This document shows positions 1 to 8,050 of a DNA stretch of 64,000 nt, piece after piece; position 1 is the stretch's first letter; each line of letters opens with the position of its first letter. The position numbers and the translations under genes are program-made. Under the pieces are notes generated by a model. It was given only the letters and a program-made list of their open reading frames with translations, ran no database searches and was not told the DNA's origin. This stretch comes from Deltaproteobacteria bacterium (GTDB lineage: Bacteria > Myxococcota_A > JAADFL01), in contig JAADFL010000087.1 of assembly GCA_013152945.1 (NCBI GenBank), positions 45,731-109,730 on the forward strand, read 5' to 3'.

Positions 1-19
1 GTAGTATTCTTTAATCTTG

Positions 20-1069
20 ATGAAGAGGAGAAAAACCGACAGGTCCGAACATGGGTCACAATTTCCGCCAAAAAGGCGAAGCCTGTCCAAGACCACTCAC
101 CTTCTGGTTGCTATGGGCGACAAGTTGATGGATGAAAAGAGGCTGGAACAGGCCTTGCATCATGTAGTCAAGACAGGCGTGCAACTGACCCGGTCCATCC
201 AGGGCACATTGAGGCTCCTTGATGATACCGGGACAAGGCTGCTTACAAGCGCAAGGTTCGGCCCGTCAGTGCATTCCAGGGGTGCTCCGGCATTCAAGGT
301 CGGTGAGGGGTTTATTGGCTGGGTCGTGGTTCACAACTCTCCGGCCTACATCAATAATGCAAGGAGCGACCCCCGATTCGTTCACAGGAAGGGGCAACGC
401 TGGACCCCTACCGGGCTCATGGCCGCCCCACTCGTATCTGCGGACAAATGCATAGGCGTGTTGAGTGTAGCCAGGAACGACGATAAGCGATACAGCCGGC
501 TCGATTTGGACATTCTCCTGTTAATCGGACAACTCTCGGTTCCACACCTTGAGATAGCCAGGTTGAGGCGGCTCAACGAGAGCGATCCGTTGACGTTGCT
601 GCACAACCGGAGGCACATCGATACCAGGCTGCCGGCCGAGATTCACAGAGCCAGGCGTTCGGGTAGACCCCTGTCCGCAGCCATGCTCGACATCGATCAC
701 TTCAAGAGGGTAAACGACACCTTTGGTCATGAAGCAGGTGATCAGGTGCTTTGCGCAGTGTCCGACCGCATGCGCATGGCGAGCCGGAGCTCTGATATCC
801 TGGCAAGGGTGGGCGGTGAGGAATTCCTGGCGGTGTTTCCTGATACCAATTCCAGGCAGGGAGTAAGAGTGGCGGAGAGAATCAGGGCCGGCCTATGCTC
901 GTCACCAGTACATACTACAGCCGGGCCGGTTGAGGTTACCATCAGTGCCGGGGTCGCCACCCTGAGAAAGAGTGACGATGAAAAAAGCCTGATAAGGCGT
1001 GCAGACCAGGCCCTCTATGAAGCCAAGAGAAAGGGCAGGAACAAGGTCGTAGTTAGAGCGAGAAACTGA
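20..1069 (+). CDS. GAF-GGDEF diguanylate cyclase
   Basis: Predicted cytosolic enzyme that makes cyclic-di-GMP from two GTP. An N-terminal GAF-like sensor domain (about residues 30-185) is followed by a GGDEF domain (about 190-345). The active-site motif GGEEF is intact (about residue 266) and is preceded, five residues upstream, by an RSSD sequence that fits the RxxD inhibitory site, so product feedback is likely. No signal peptide or membrane segment is visible, so the GAF part probably senses a soluble ligand. The ATG at 20 follows an in-frame TTG at 17; neither has a clear ribosome-binding site and the upstream region lies outside the window, so the start is uncertain. A short gap separates it from the ArsR gene. 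The family call is very secure; the signal is unknown. Confidence 0.9.
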   Translation: MKRRKTDRSEHGSQFPPKRRSLSKTTHLLVAMGDKLMDEKRLEQALHHVVKTGVQLTRSIQGTLRLLDDTGTRLLTSARFGPSVHSRGAPAFKVGEGFIGWVVVHNSPAYINNARSDPRFVHRKGQRWTPTGLMAAPLVSADKCIGVLSVARNDDKRYSRLDLDILLLIGQLSVPHLEIARLRRLNESDPLTLLHNRRHIDTRLPAEIHRARRSGRPLSAAMLDIDHFKRVNDTFGHEAGDQVLCAVSDRMRMASRSSDILARVGGEEFLAVFPDTNSRQGVRVAERIRAGLCSSPVHTTAGPVEVTISAGVATLRKSDDEKSLIRRADQALYEAKRKGRNKVVVRARN

Positions 1070-1101
1070 AGCACGATGCAAAAAGATTTTGTTAAGGAAC
1101 A

Positions 1102-1130
1102 TTGACAGTATGACCATTAACGAATATTCT
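1102..1130 (+). promoter_or_regulatory. Sigma-70-like promoter with palindrome over the -10 element
   Basis: TTGACA at 1102-1107 is followed after 17 bases by TATTCT at 1125-1130, a good match to the housekeeping consensus. The perfect 8-base palindrome GAATATTC (1122-1129) overlaps the -10 element. It lies 41 bases upstream of the ArsR-type gene, so autorepression by that protein is a natural inference. Confidence 0.5.
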
Positions 1131-1170
1131 TGCATAACCTTTTGGGACCATACATGACAAAGGGGGTCAA

Positions 1171-1473
1171 ATGGCGGTCAAGAAACGGGAAGTTTTCAAG
1201 AGAAAGGCTGCCGTGCTCAAGGCAATCGCCAACGAGTCCAGGCTCGTAATCATCGACCGCCTCGGCAAAGGAGAATGCTCTGTGGGTGAACTGACAAGAT
1301 TGGTGGGCTCGGACCAGTCCACTGTATCCAAGCACCTTGCAATACTTCGCGCCAATGGAATCGTCAACGACAGACGGGACAAGAACATGGTGTACTATAG
1401 TCTTCAAACACCTTGTGTATTGGATTTCTTTAAATGCACACTCAAGGTCATTCAGGAAAGGCAAAAAATCTAG
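1171..1473 (+). CDS. ArsR/SmtB-family winged-helix regulator
   Basis: A 100-residue, single-domain winged-helix repressor. The helix-turn-helix region (about residues 35-60, including SDQSTVSKHLAIL) and the beta-wing (RRDKNMVYYSL) are clear. A cysteine in KGECSVGEL occupies the position near helix alpha-3 where metal-sensing ArsR proteins have ELCVCEL, but the second cysteine is absent. Two further cysteines occur near the C-terminus (TPCVLDFFKC), so metal or redox sensing is possible but not shown. The ATG is preceded by AGGGGGT. Its stop lies 4 bases before the next gene, so it probably heads the operon that follows and may repress it together with itself. Confidence 0.88.
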   Translation: MAVKKREVFKRKAAVLKAIANESRLVIIDRLGKGECSVGELTRLVGSDQSTVSKHLAILRANGIVNDRRDKNMVYYSLQTPCVLDFFKCTLKVIQERQKI

Positions 1474-1477
1474 CGGT

Positions 1478-2575
1478 ATGCGGCGAAATTGCCTTGCTTT
1501 TTTCCTGGGAGTTTTCGCCGCATTGGTTCTTGGCGAGCTTGTATGCAGACTGGCAGAGGATCGGCGAATATCGCAAGTTCTGATTTTTCCAAGAGGCAAT
1601 GCAAACTATGAACTAACGCGTCCTGTGCCGGGCGACCTGGTGTACGAATTCGTTCCGGGGCGTTGTTTGAACGGCCTTTGCACAAATTCCCTCGGCCTGC
1701 GGGACCTTGAAAGAAGGATCGTCAAACCAGGCGGGCTCAAGCGCATACTTTGTGTCGGTGACAGTATTACCATGGGTGGTTCCATGGCCGGAAATGTTCC
1801 ATTGCTCCAGACATGGCCGTTGGTATTGGAGCGGCTGTTGGACAACCCCGACGGGCAGAGAATCGAATCGTGGAATGCGGGTTTTTCCGGGTACAACCTG
1901 GTCCAATATGCGGCTTTCCTTAAACGCCGGGCAAAAAAAATCAAGCCCGATGCCATTATACTCGGCCTGTGCTTGAACGATCTCTCGGTACATCAGGTCA
2001 TACATAAATACCGGGATAGGTTCGAAATAGAGTTTCAACATCGCGAACAGGCGGTTGTCTTCGACCTGGGGCACGGCGCGAATCAGTGGCTGCTCGGGCA
2101 CAGCGCCATGTGGCGCGTCGTGAACAGGGGGGGCGCATCAATGATGGAGCCAAAATACGGCTTGCTCGATCCGGACGGATCGAGAGCGGAAGCAGCTATG
2201 AAAAAAATCAAGCATCTTGCCGAAGACATGAATATTCCCTTGTTGGCGCTTATCTTCCCCAGGCTGGACGATGAAGGTTACAGTACGCCTGAAACAAACC
2301 GCGACCACAGGAGATTGTCTTTGTTGGTGAAGCGCGAGCATGTTCAAGCCGTGGAGCTGTATCACCTGTTTACACGATATCCTGTTGGAAGTTTGAGAAT
2401 GGATCCAAGAGACAAGGGCCACCCGAATGCACTCGGTCATTGTCTTGCGGCAATAGGTGCATACCGCAGGTTGCTTGATATGAAAATACCCTGGATTTCT
2501 TCCAAGGAACACAGAGCAGGGGAGTGCGTTGACATACTTGCGCCGGATAATCGATTCTCTTCCTCTTTTTTTTGA
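1478..2575 (+). CDS. SGNH/GDSL-family hydrolase with N-terminal membrane anchor
   Basis: A 365-residue protein with a hydrophobic N-terminus (about residues 5-20) that would act as signal peptide or membrane anchor, followed by an SGNH esterase/acyltransferase domain. Block I is VGDSITMGG (nucleophile serine), block III is GLCLNDL (catalytic-fold asparagine), and block V is DKGHPN with the catalytic Asp/His. The family includes lipid and polysaccharide O-acylesterases and O-acyltransferases; the substrate cannot be told here. The frame is open upstream into the ArsR gene, but the ATG at 1478, just after the ArsR stop, gives the sensible N-terminus. The ribosome-binding site is weak (AGGAAAG rather far upstream), so translational coupling is likely. 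Confidence 0.82.
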   Translation: MRRNCLAFFLGVFAALVLGELVCRLAEDRRISQVLIFPRGNANYELTRPVPGDLVYEFVPGRCLNGLCTNSLGLRDLERRIVKPGGLKRILCVGDSITMGGSMAGNVPLLQTWPLVLERLLDNPDGQRIESWNAGFSGYNLVQYAAFLKRRAKKIKPDAIILGLCLNDLSVHQVIHKYRDRFEIEFQHREQAVVFDLGHGANQWLLGHSAMWRVVNRGGASMMEPKYGLLDPDGSRAEAAMKKIKHLAEDMNIPLLALIFPRLDDEGYSTPETNRDHRRLSLLVKREHVQAVELYHLFTRYPVGSLRMDPRDKGHPNALGHCLAAIGAYRRLLDMKIPWISSKEHRAGECVDILAPDNRFSSSFF

Positions 2576-2682
2576 ATCATAGTTTTCTTTCACTTTTGAT
2601 TGCCCGCGCAGGCAAGATATGCCATGCTAGCGAATTGCATTGTACAGATACCACGGGACAGTGGAGTAAAGAGACAATCGAG

Positions 2683-3687
2683 TTGAGCGTAAAACACAAT
2701 GATCAGATTGCGAACCTGGCAAAACGAGCCAGGATAGTCGCTGCATTGAGGAGATTTCTCGACGACCGGGGGTACCTTGAGGTTGAGACGCCTTGTATTG
2801 TACAGGCACCGGGGCAAGACCCTCACTTGCGTTGTTTCCAGGTATTGGATGCCCGCGGAAATCCGGTGGGATATCTTAGGACATCTCCGGAACATGCAGC
2901 AAAAAGACTGCTCTCAAGGGGATTCCCCAGGCTTTATGAACTGTCCAAAGTTTTCAGGGATGAGCCCCGCTCCATGTTCCACCAGCCGGAATTCACCTTG
3001 CTGGAATTTTATGGTACAGGCCTTGGAACCAATGAACTTAAGGAAGAAATGACTGCACTTATTAGGGCCGCAGCCGGTATTACGGCAAGGGATATGAAAA
3101 TACAAGTGGACGATATCTCCCTGGATTTTTCCGCAAGGCCCCTTACCATCAGCATTGGAGAAATACTGGAAGAAGAGCTGGGCATAGACTGGAGGTCACA
3201 CTCGACCGCAGAAGACCTCATGGAGGCCGCCAAACCCCGGGGTATTGACTTCGACGGAATACAGTGGACTTTCGACCAGGTGTTTTCAAAACTCATGCTG
3301 GAGGTAGTGGAGCCATCTCTGCCTTTGGACAGAATGGTCTTTCTCGACGGCTTTCCTGCAAGCCAGGCCTCTTACGCCAAGCTCCTGGCCACAGACCCGG
3401 GAATAGCCGACAGGTTCGAACTCTACATAGGCGGTATAGAATTGGCCAACGCATTTTCCGAATTGAACGATCCCGTGGAACAACGCAGGCGTTTCGAAAA
3501 ATGGATCGAGGAAAGAAGAAACGAGGGGGGGCCGGATTACCCGATCGATGAGGATTTTCTGGATGAACTCTCGAACATGCCCAATGCTGCCGGAGCAGCC
3601 CTGGGTATAGACAGGTTGGTCATGTTGCTTACAGGTAAAAGAGATCTGGTAGAGGTTATTTCCTTTCCCGCCGGATCAAATGGCTGA
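2683..3687 (+). CDS. epmA: EpmA-like elongation factor P lysine ligase (class II LysRS paralogue)
   Basis: A truncated class II lysyl-tRNA synthetase homologue without the anticodon-binding domain. The E. coli family member attaches (R)-beta-lysine to EF-P. Class II motif 1 (RRFLDDRGYLEVETP), motif 2 (FRDEPRSMFHQPEFTLLEF) and motif 3 (AAGAALGIDRLVML) are visible, as is the family stretch FPASQASYAKL and the IGGIELANAFSEL segment. From a TTG at 2683 the protein has 334 residues, close to the usual length. A longer frame opens with TTG at 2572, overlapping the previous stop, but those 37 residues are unlike the family and have no ribosome-binding site. Neither EF-P nor the EpmB aminomutase is in this window. 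The preferred start is an inference. Confidence 0.85.
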   Translation: MSVKHNDQIANLAKRARIVAALRRFLDDRGYLEVETPCIVQAPGQDPHLRCFQVLDARGNPVGYLRTSPEHAAKRLLSRGFPRLYELSKVFRDEPRSMFHQPEFTLLEFYGTGLGTNELKEEMTALIRAAAGITARDMKIQVDDISLDFSARPLTISIGEILEEELGIDWRSHSTAEDLMEAAKPRGIDFDGIQWTFDQVFSKLMLEVVEPSLPLDRMVFLDGFPASQASYAKLLATDPGIADRFELYIGGIELANAFSELNDPVEQRRRFEKWIEERRNEGGPDYPIDEDFLDELSNMPNAAGAALGIDRLVMLLTGKRDLVEVISFPAGSNG

Positions 3688-3701
3688 AATAGGAGGACCT
3701 A

Positions 3702-4676
3702 ATGAAGGATTCGAGTCGCAAGTGGTTGGAAGGGTTGATTTCGGTATTAGGTGATGCCTTGTTCGATGCCATAGCGCCTCGCTTGACTGAACACGAGCGC
3801 AGGATCTCCCGCGAAATCGAAAGGTTAAGGAGAGATATTTCCGCCTTGACGTCTAGGTATGATGGGAACAGGGCACCACATTCCAAGCCCAAACGATTAG
3901 AGGAAAAGAGAGGCGAAACTGCAATAGTTACGCATCATGCGCCTAAAGAATCTCATAAGAAGGCTGACGAAGTTGTTTTGGGCCACACCCATCCTGTTTC
4001 CGTATTACACAAGCCGGCGTACACAGGCGACCGGCCTTTGGCTCCACCTTTGAAATGTAAACAACCCGGGTGCTGGCGCAATGCGTTCAAGGATGGATAC
4101 TGCAAGCAGCATTACCAGCAGATCGTACTGAAACCCCTGCAGGATGAACAGGAGAAAAAGAGAAGAGAAAGCACTATGACAGTGGCCGAATACAAGGAGG
4201 TTGAGCGAAGGCTCCTCGAAAAGGCCAAGGAATTGAAAGAAAAGGAAGCAAAGCTCAAAGAGGAGGCAATCGGCGGAGCAAAGGCAAAGGAAGGTATCGA
4301 CGACGTGAAGACTTCTGAAGGAAGTAGTGCGCTATCGCCGGGTGCCGGCCCTCAGCAAACTGAAAAAGAGATTAAAATATCCAAAAGGCCGCGTTCCAGT
4401 ACTACTGCCAAAAAAACGGCAAAACCCAGGGGCAAGGTGAAAACGCCTTCAAAGAAAACACCAAAAGGCAAAGCCAAAAAAAAGGCCAAGCCTGAAAGTA
4501 AGATGAAAACACCTTCGAAGTCTGAGAATAAGATGAAAACGTCTTCGAAGAAGATCCAAAAGGCCAATACCAACAAAAAGGCCCCTAAAAAAAACAAGAA
4601 AAAAACACCCCGGAAAACTGCGAGGAAACAAAAGCCGGAAGAATCAAAAAAAAGTAATACCCGGGAGAAGATTTGA
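3702..4676 (+). CDS. Cys/His-motif protein with long lysine-rich, histone-H1-like tail
   Basis: Not assigned to a named family. Three parts are visible in 324 residues. An N-terminal helical region (about 1-55) resembles a coiled coil. A compact zinc-type motif, CKQPGC followed by GYCKQHY (about residues 120-145), resembles the C-x3-GC...GxC-x2-HY module found in various bacterial and phage proteins. A long tail (about 220-324) is dominated by Lys, Pro, Ser and Thr with runs such as KGKAKKKAKP, like eukaryotic H1 tails and bacterial HC1/AlgP proteins. Nucleic-acid binding is therefore likely. It has a strong ribosome-binding site (AGGAGG) 14 bases after EpmA, and its stop overlaps the TTG start of the methyltransferase. 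Confidence 0.7.
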   Translation: MKDSSRKWLEGLISVLGDALFDAIAPRLTEHERRISREIERLRRDISALTSRYDGNRAPHSKPKRLEEKRGETAIVTHHAPKESHKKADEVVLGHTHPVSVLHKPAYTGDRPLAPPLKCKQPGCWRNAFKDGYCKQHYQQIVLKPLQDEQEKKRRESTMTVAEYKEVERRLLEKAKELKEKEAKLKEEAIGGAKAKEGIDDVKTSEGSSALSPGAGPQQTEKEIKISKRPRSSTTAKKTAKPRGKVKTPSKKTPKGKAKKKAKPESKMKTPSKSENKMKTSSKKIQKANTNKKAPKKNKKKTPRKTARKQKPEESKKSNTREKI

Positions 4677-5494
4677 AAGACCTTGAGGCAAGGATACGGG
4701 AATTCGAAGAGAGGGTCCTGCCTCGCTGGACTGTAAATTTCGATTCTCTTCTGTTTGATGAACTTTCTCTTGCCGACAATCTGTCGGTATTGAACGTCTT
4801 GTCCGGCATGGGTCAAGAGGTAACCGAACTGCTTCAACGATTCGAAGAAAAAACATCCAAAATTCTTGCTGTCGATCCAAGCCGTGATGCAGTGGAAATG
4901 GCGGCCGCTCGCATTGGAGATACGGTTGGAAGCAAGGTCTTCTTCAAAAAAGAAAATATTGAAAAACTTGGATTTCCAGATGCAAGTTTCGATCTCGTGG
5001 TGGCCAATATGGGAATCTTCGACATGAAGAAACATCGTTCTCTTATCAGGGAGATATTGAGAGTGACAAAGCCCGGAGGACAATTCAGAATCTCTTTTGC
5101 CGCAAGGCATTCCCTGCTTGAGTTGATACAGGCATTGACCCTTTCGGCCAGGCGTATGGAGGACGAAGTATTTAAGAGCCGTCTGTCCAGTGTCCCCGAC
5201 CGTTTGCCATATTCCGGGGAAATGGATTATTACCTGGTCATGGCTGGAGCAAAGCATGTCGAAATCAAACAGATGAAATTTTCATTGGATTATGACAAAG
5301 GAGATGAATTTCTGACATGCCCTATATATCTGTGGTACTTTAAACCTTTTATACTCGAAACAGTAAGGGACAAGAAGGTCCTGGCTGAAATGGAAAAGCA
5401 GGTAGCGAAACGAATCGACAGACTGTCGGGGGAAGGACATTTCAAGATAGGAATTACCGCTGCAATTGCTTCAGGTAATCGGGAGGAATTATGA
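4673..5494 (+). CDS. Class I SAM-dependent methyltransferase-like protein
   Basis: A 273-residue protein with the Rossmann methyltransferase fold. An acidic strand end (ILAVDPS) fits the SAM ribose-binding position, FPDASFDLVVANMGIF matches motif IV, and LRVTKPGGQFRISFA matches the late motif of the UbiE/Methyltransf_11 group. The glycine-rich motif I is poorly conserved (LNVLSGMGQEV), so SAM binding may be altered. The TTG start overlaps the previous stop (TTGA) and has GGGAGAAG just upstream. The stop overlaps the ATG of the lipoprotein gene. The substrate is unknown; small-molecule or protein methylation are both possible. Confidence 0.75.
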   Translation: MKDLEARIREFEERVLPRWTVNFDSLLFDELSLADNLSVLNVLSGMGQEVTELLQRFEEKTSKILAVDPSRDAVEMAAARIGDTVGSKVFFKKENIEKLGFPDASFDLVVANMGIFDMKKHRSLIREILRVTKPGGQFRISFAARHSLLELIQALTLSARRMEDEVFKSRLSSVPDRLPYSGEMDYYLVMAGAKHVEIKQMKFSLDYDKGDEFLTCPIYLWYFKPFILETVRDKKVLAEMEKQVAKRIDRLSGEGHFKIGITAAIASGNREEL

Positions 5495-6519
5495 GCATAC
5501 CGAGGTCACTATATTCGATGCTGATTTTCGGAACCCTCTTGCTTGTTCCCTTGGCTTGTTCCAGGTCGAAACCTGACGATTCAAAAAAAACAGCAAAGGA
5601 AGAACAAAGAGAAACGGCTCTCAAAAAAATAGATCTCGATAGTATTACTTCGCATCCGGTATTGTTAGACTCCATTGTTTCACTGAGCCCTTCCGAGGTA
5701 AGCAAGAGGCTCGGCACGTACAGGTTTGTCGCAACAACCAGATACGAAGCATCCTTGGGCAAACGAACGCTGACCCTGAGAGAAAAGGGTGAAATCCTGG
5801 TCAGCCGGAAAGGGTCATTTTCCGTGCATGCTGAAAATAACCACCATAGGTCCAGGGATCTCATATTCGTGAACGGCCTGACTGCGCAGCGTACCTTTTC
5901 AGGGCCATGGACCCTCGAACGGGCGAACGGATTCGAAAAAAGGTTCAGGAAAGACGTCTATAGTGCATGGACTGTTGCATTTAAAATGTTCAAGGGACAT
6001 CTCAAGATAATAGACAGTGAAGACACAACCTATGCAAACCGGGATGCCGTTCGACTAAAGCTGGTCCTGGACGACAAGGCGAATAACCAGGAAACGGTTT
6101 CCACGCTGGGCCAGATTCCACCCCTGACGTCTTCTGACGATGAAAAGGAAGCCTGGAGGCTAAAAAAACTCACCAAGAAGATGAGAAAAAATATCAAGCG
6201 TTACCTATCAGCCAAGGGCTCCATGGTGATAGACAGGAAAACCAAGGTATGCCTCGAGGCTGATTTCGACGGACAATATGAAATAGTTCCCGCAATGGAC
6301 AAAGATGAAAATAAAGACAAAGCCGGGGGAACCAGGGTTGTTCTTATCCATACAAAAGCCCGTATCGATGAAATCGGAAAGCCGCACCCCATGAACTTGC
6401 CTGATGAAACCAAGCCTCCAGCCAGGCGAAAGAAAATAGTCCATGACAGGCTGAACGGCCTTGTTGACAAATCCGCCCGCCACCTCGATAAGCAACATGG
6501 CAGGGGAGGAGAAAATTGA
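5491..6519 (+). CDS. Predicted lipoprotein of unknown function
   Basis: A 342-residue protein with a basic N-terminus, a hydrophobic stretch and a possible lipobox ending in LVPLAC (Cys23). The -3 proline is unusual, so lipidation is probable rather than certain. The mature part is mostly hydrophilic, alternates short beta-like segments and charged linkers, and ends in a strongly basic region. No domain is recognised; the repeated internal pattern (a ligand-like stretch, then MVIDRKTKVCLEADFDG) suggests a lipid- or envelope-binding beta-rich fold, which is inference. It has a good ribosome-binding site (GGGAGGAATT) and overlaps both neighbours by 4 bases, so it is translated within the operon. 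Confidence 0.7.
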   Translation: MSIPRSLYSMLIFGTLLLVPLACSRSKPDDSKKTAKEEQRETALKKIDLDSITSHPVLLDSIVSLSPSEVSKRLGTYRFVATTRYEASLGKRTLTLREKGEILVSRKGSFSVHAENNHHRSRDLIFVNGLTAQRTFSGPWTLERANGFEKRFRKDVYSAWTVAFKMFKGHLKIIDSEDTTYANRDAVRLKLVLDDKANNQETVSTLGQIPPLTSSDDEKEAWRLKKLTKKMRKNIKRYLSAKGSMVIDRKTKVCLEADFDGQYEIVPAMDKDENKDKAGGTRVVLIHTKARIDEIGKPHPMNLPDETKPPARRKKIVHDRLNGLVDKSARHLDKQHGRGGEN

Positions 6520-6893
6520 ATAAATCCGGAATGGTCCTGGACAAACAAGTCATGACCTTCGGCCGGCTCGCTTTGAAGGCAGGCCTTGAAAAGGGCGCTG
6601 ATGATCCGGTAACCATTCAGGTGACTGGCCTGAGTGACTATACCGACCTTGTAATAATCTTGAGCGCGCGTTCTGACAGGCAGGTCAAGGCGATTGCAGA
6701 AGCAATAAGGTCCGAATTTTCGAAAATCAAAATCAAGCCGATTGGCGTTGAAGGCATGGCTGCAGGTCTTTGGGTTCTCCTGGATTTCGGTCCGTTGGTT
6801 GTGCATGTATTCCATGAGCCGGAAAGGAGATTCTATAACCTGGAAGATCTTTGGCTGGATGCTCCGCGGCTTGATCTTTCCCAGGCGGAGTGA
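6516..6893 (+). CDS. rsfS: Ribosomal silencing factor RsfS
   Basis: A 125-residue member of the RsfS/Iojap family, which binds ribosomal protein uL14 and blocks subunit joining under poor nutrition. The family signatures DYTDLVIILSARSDRQVKAI, GMAAGLWVLLDFGPLVVHVF and FYNLEDLWLDAPRLDL are all present, and the length is typical. The TTG start overlaps the previous stop (TTGA) and is preceded by AGGGGAGGAG. The rsfS-rlmH order is common across bacteria, which supports the call. Confidence 0.96.
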   Translation: MNKSGMVLDKQVMTFGRLALKAGLEKGADDPVTIQVTGLSDYTDLVIILSARSDRQVKAIAEAIRSEFSKIKIKPIGVEGMAAGLWVLLDFGPLVVHVFHEPERRFYNLEDLWLDAPRLDLSQAE

Positions 6894-6896
6894 ATC

Positions 6897-7358
6897 GTGC
6901 ACGTGAGTCTGCTCACTGTCGGAAGGGCTCGACCTGACTGGATACGCGATGCTTCAAGGGTATACCTTTCAAGGTTGAACCGTCTACTACCGACAACTGT
7001 CAGGGAGGTAAAAAAATCTTCTCTGCCGAATCCATCTAAAGCAGTCGAACAAGAAGGAAAACGGCTTCTATCAGGCCTTGCCCGGGAAACGACCCTGCTG
7101 GCCATGGACGAAAAGGGCGCCTATTTGAACAGCATGGAATTCTCAAAATTGCTGAATGAACTTCTCCAAAATGGAAAACCGATTGTATTCGTGATTGGCG
7201 GCGCCTTCGGACTTTCAAGAGAGGTGCTGGATCGAGCAACAAAAATCATCTCACTTTCCAAGTTGACCTTTCCACATCAGCTTGCAAGGATTGTCTTGCT
7301 CGAACAAATATACAGGGGCATGACCATCGTCAGGGGTTTGCCTTACCACCATGTTTGA
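6897..7358 (+). CDS. rlmH: 23S rRNA pseudouridine-1915 N3-methyltransferase RlmH
   Basis: A 153-residue SPOUT-class methyltransferase acting on pseudouridine 1915 in helix 69 of 23S rRNA. The knot signature VIGGAFGLSREVLDRA and the C-terminal SKLTFPHQLARIVLLEQIYRG...YHHV are intact, including the His/Tyr-rich end needed in this family. A GTG start lies 3 bases after the rsfS stop. Together with rsfS this forms a classic ribosome-maturation pair. Confidence 0.96.
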   Translation: MHVSLLTVGRARPDWIRDASRVYLSRLNRLLPTTVREVKKSSLPNPSKAVEQEGKRLLSGLARETTLLAMDEKGAYLNSMEFSKLLNELLQNGKPIVFVIGGAFGLSREVLDRATKIISLSKLTFPHQLARIVLLEQIYRGMTIVRGLPYHHV

Positions 7359-7366
7359 GTATTAAA

Positions 7367-8050
7367 ATGAAAAATACATCCATTGTTTTCCTGAGAGACG
7401 GTCTTTCTTTTTTTTTCGATCTCCTATATCCGCCCGTCTGCCTTTCATGTGGTGTCCAGCTTCACTCTACTTCTGATATTTTCTGTCCGATATGCAATGA
7501 ATCACTATCAAGGTGCAATCCCTATTCCATTGTTCCCGTCGCTTCACATCTAACCCGGATAATTTCGATATTCGAGCATGGCGGGGCCATGGCCCATGCA
7601 ATAAATCGGATGAAATACGGTAACGAGCTGTTTGCCGGAGTAAGATTGGCCGACCTTTTCTCAAAAGAAATGTCCGAGGAACTCATAAGTAGCAATCTTG
7701 TTTCAAGATCCACAACGGTCATTCCCGTGCCTTTACATATCAATAGGTTAAGAAAGCGTGGATTCAATCAATCCGCCGTGCTCGCCAAGCCTTTGGCTGT
7801 AAGCCTGTCACTCGATTATCGTCCGGGCCTGCTCGATAGGATCATTGATACGAAACACCAGACCGGCCTTACCGGGACCGAACGCTCCCGCAACGTCAAG
7901 AATGCATTTGCTGCTTCTGCCGTTGTGCCGGAAGATATATTGCTGGTGGATGATGTTTTCACAACCGGTGCTACAAGTTCGGAATGTGCCCGGGTGCTTT
8001 TAAAAAACGGAGCAAAAAATGTATCAGTGGCTACGCTTGACAGGGCATGA
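7367..8050 (+). CDS. comF: ComF-family phosphoribosyltransferase-like protein
   Basis: About 227 residues. An N-terminal zinc-finger-like part (CLSCGVQL...CPICNES, two CxxC pairs) precedes a type I phosphoribosyltransferase fold with the PRPP loop ILLVDDVFTTGAT. The stretch RLRKRGFNQSAVLAKPLA and the sequence RKRGFNQ are family hallmarks. In naturally competent bacteria ComF takes part in DNA uptake; in many other bacteria its role is unclear. The ATG at 7367 is chosen, but an in-frame TTG at 7355 overlapping the rlmH stop is also possible; neither has a strong ribosome-binding site. It is the last gene of the operon. Confidence 0.88.
   Translation: MKNTSIVFLRDGLSFFFDLLYPPVCLSCGVQLHSTSDIFCPICNESLSRCNPYSIVPVASHLTRIISIFEHGGAMAHAINRMKYGNELFAGVRLADLFSKEMSEELISSNLVSRSTTVIPVPLHINRLRKRGFNQSAVLAKPLAVSLSLDYRPGLLDRIIDTKHQTGLTGTERSRNVKNAFAASAVVPEDILLVDDVFTTGATSSECARVLLKNGAKNVSVATLDRA

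Noticed and set aside
1337-1477. Upstream extension of the SGNH hydrolase frame
   Set aside because: It overlaps the ArsR gene almost to its end, and the ATG at 1478 gives a proper signal-anchor start.
4352-5257. 301-codon open frame on the minus strand
   Set aside because: Antisense to the lysine-rich tail and methyltransferase genes; its Phe-rich stretch is the complement of the Lys codons.
6201-6902. 233-codon open frame on the minus strand
   Set aside because: Antisense to the lipoprotein gene and rsfS, with no family likeness.
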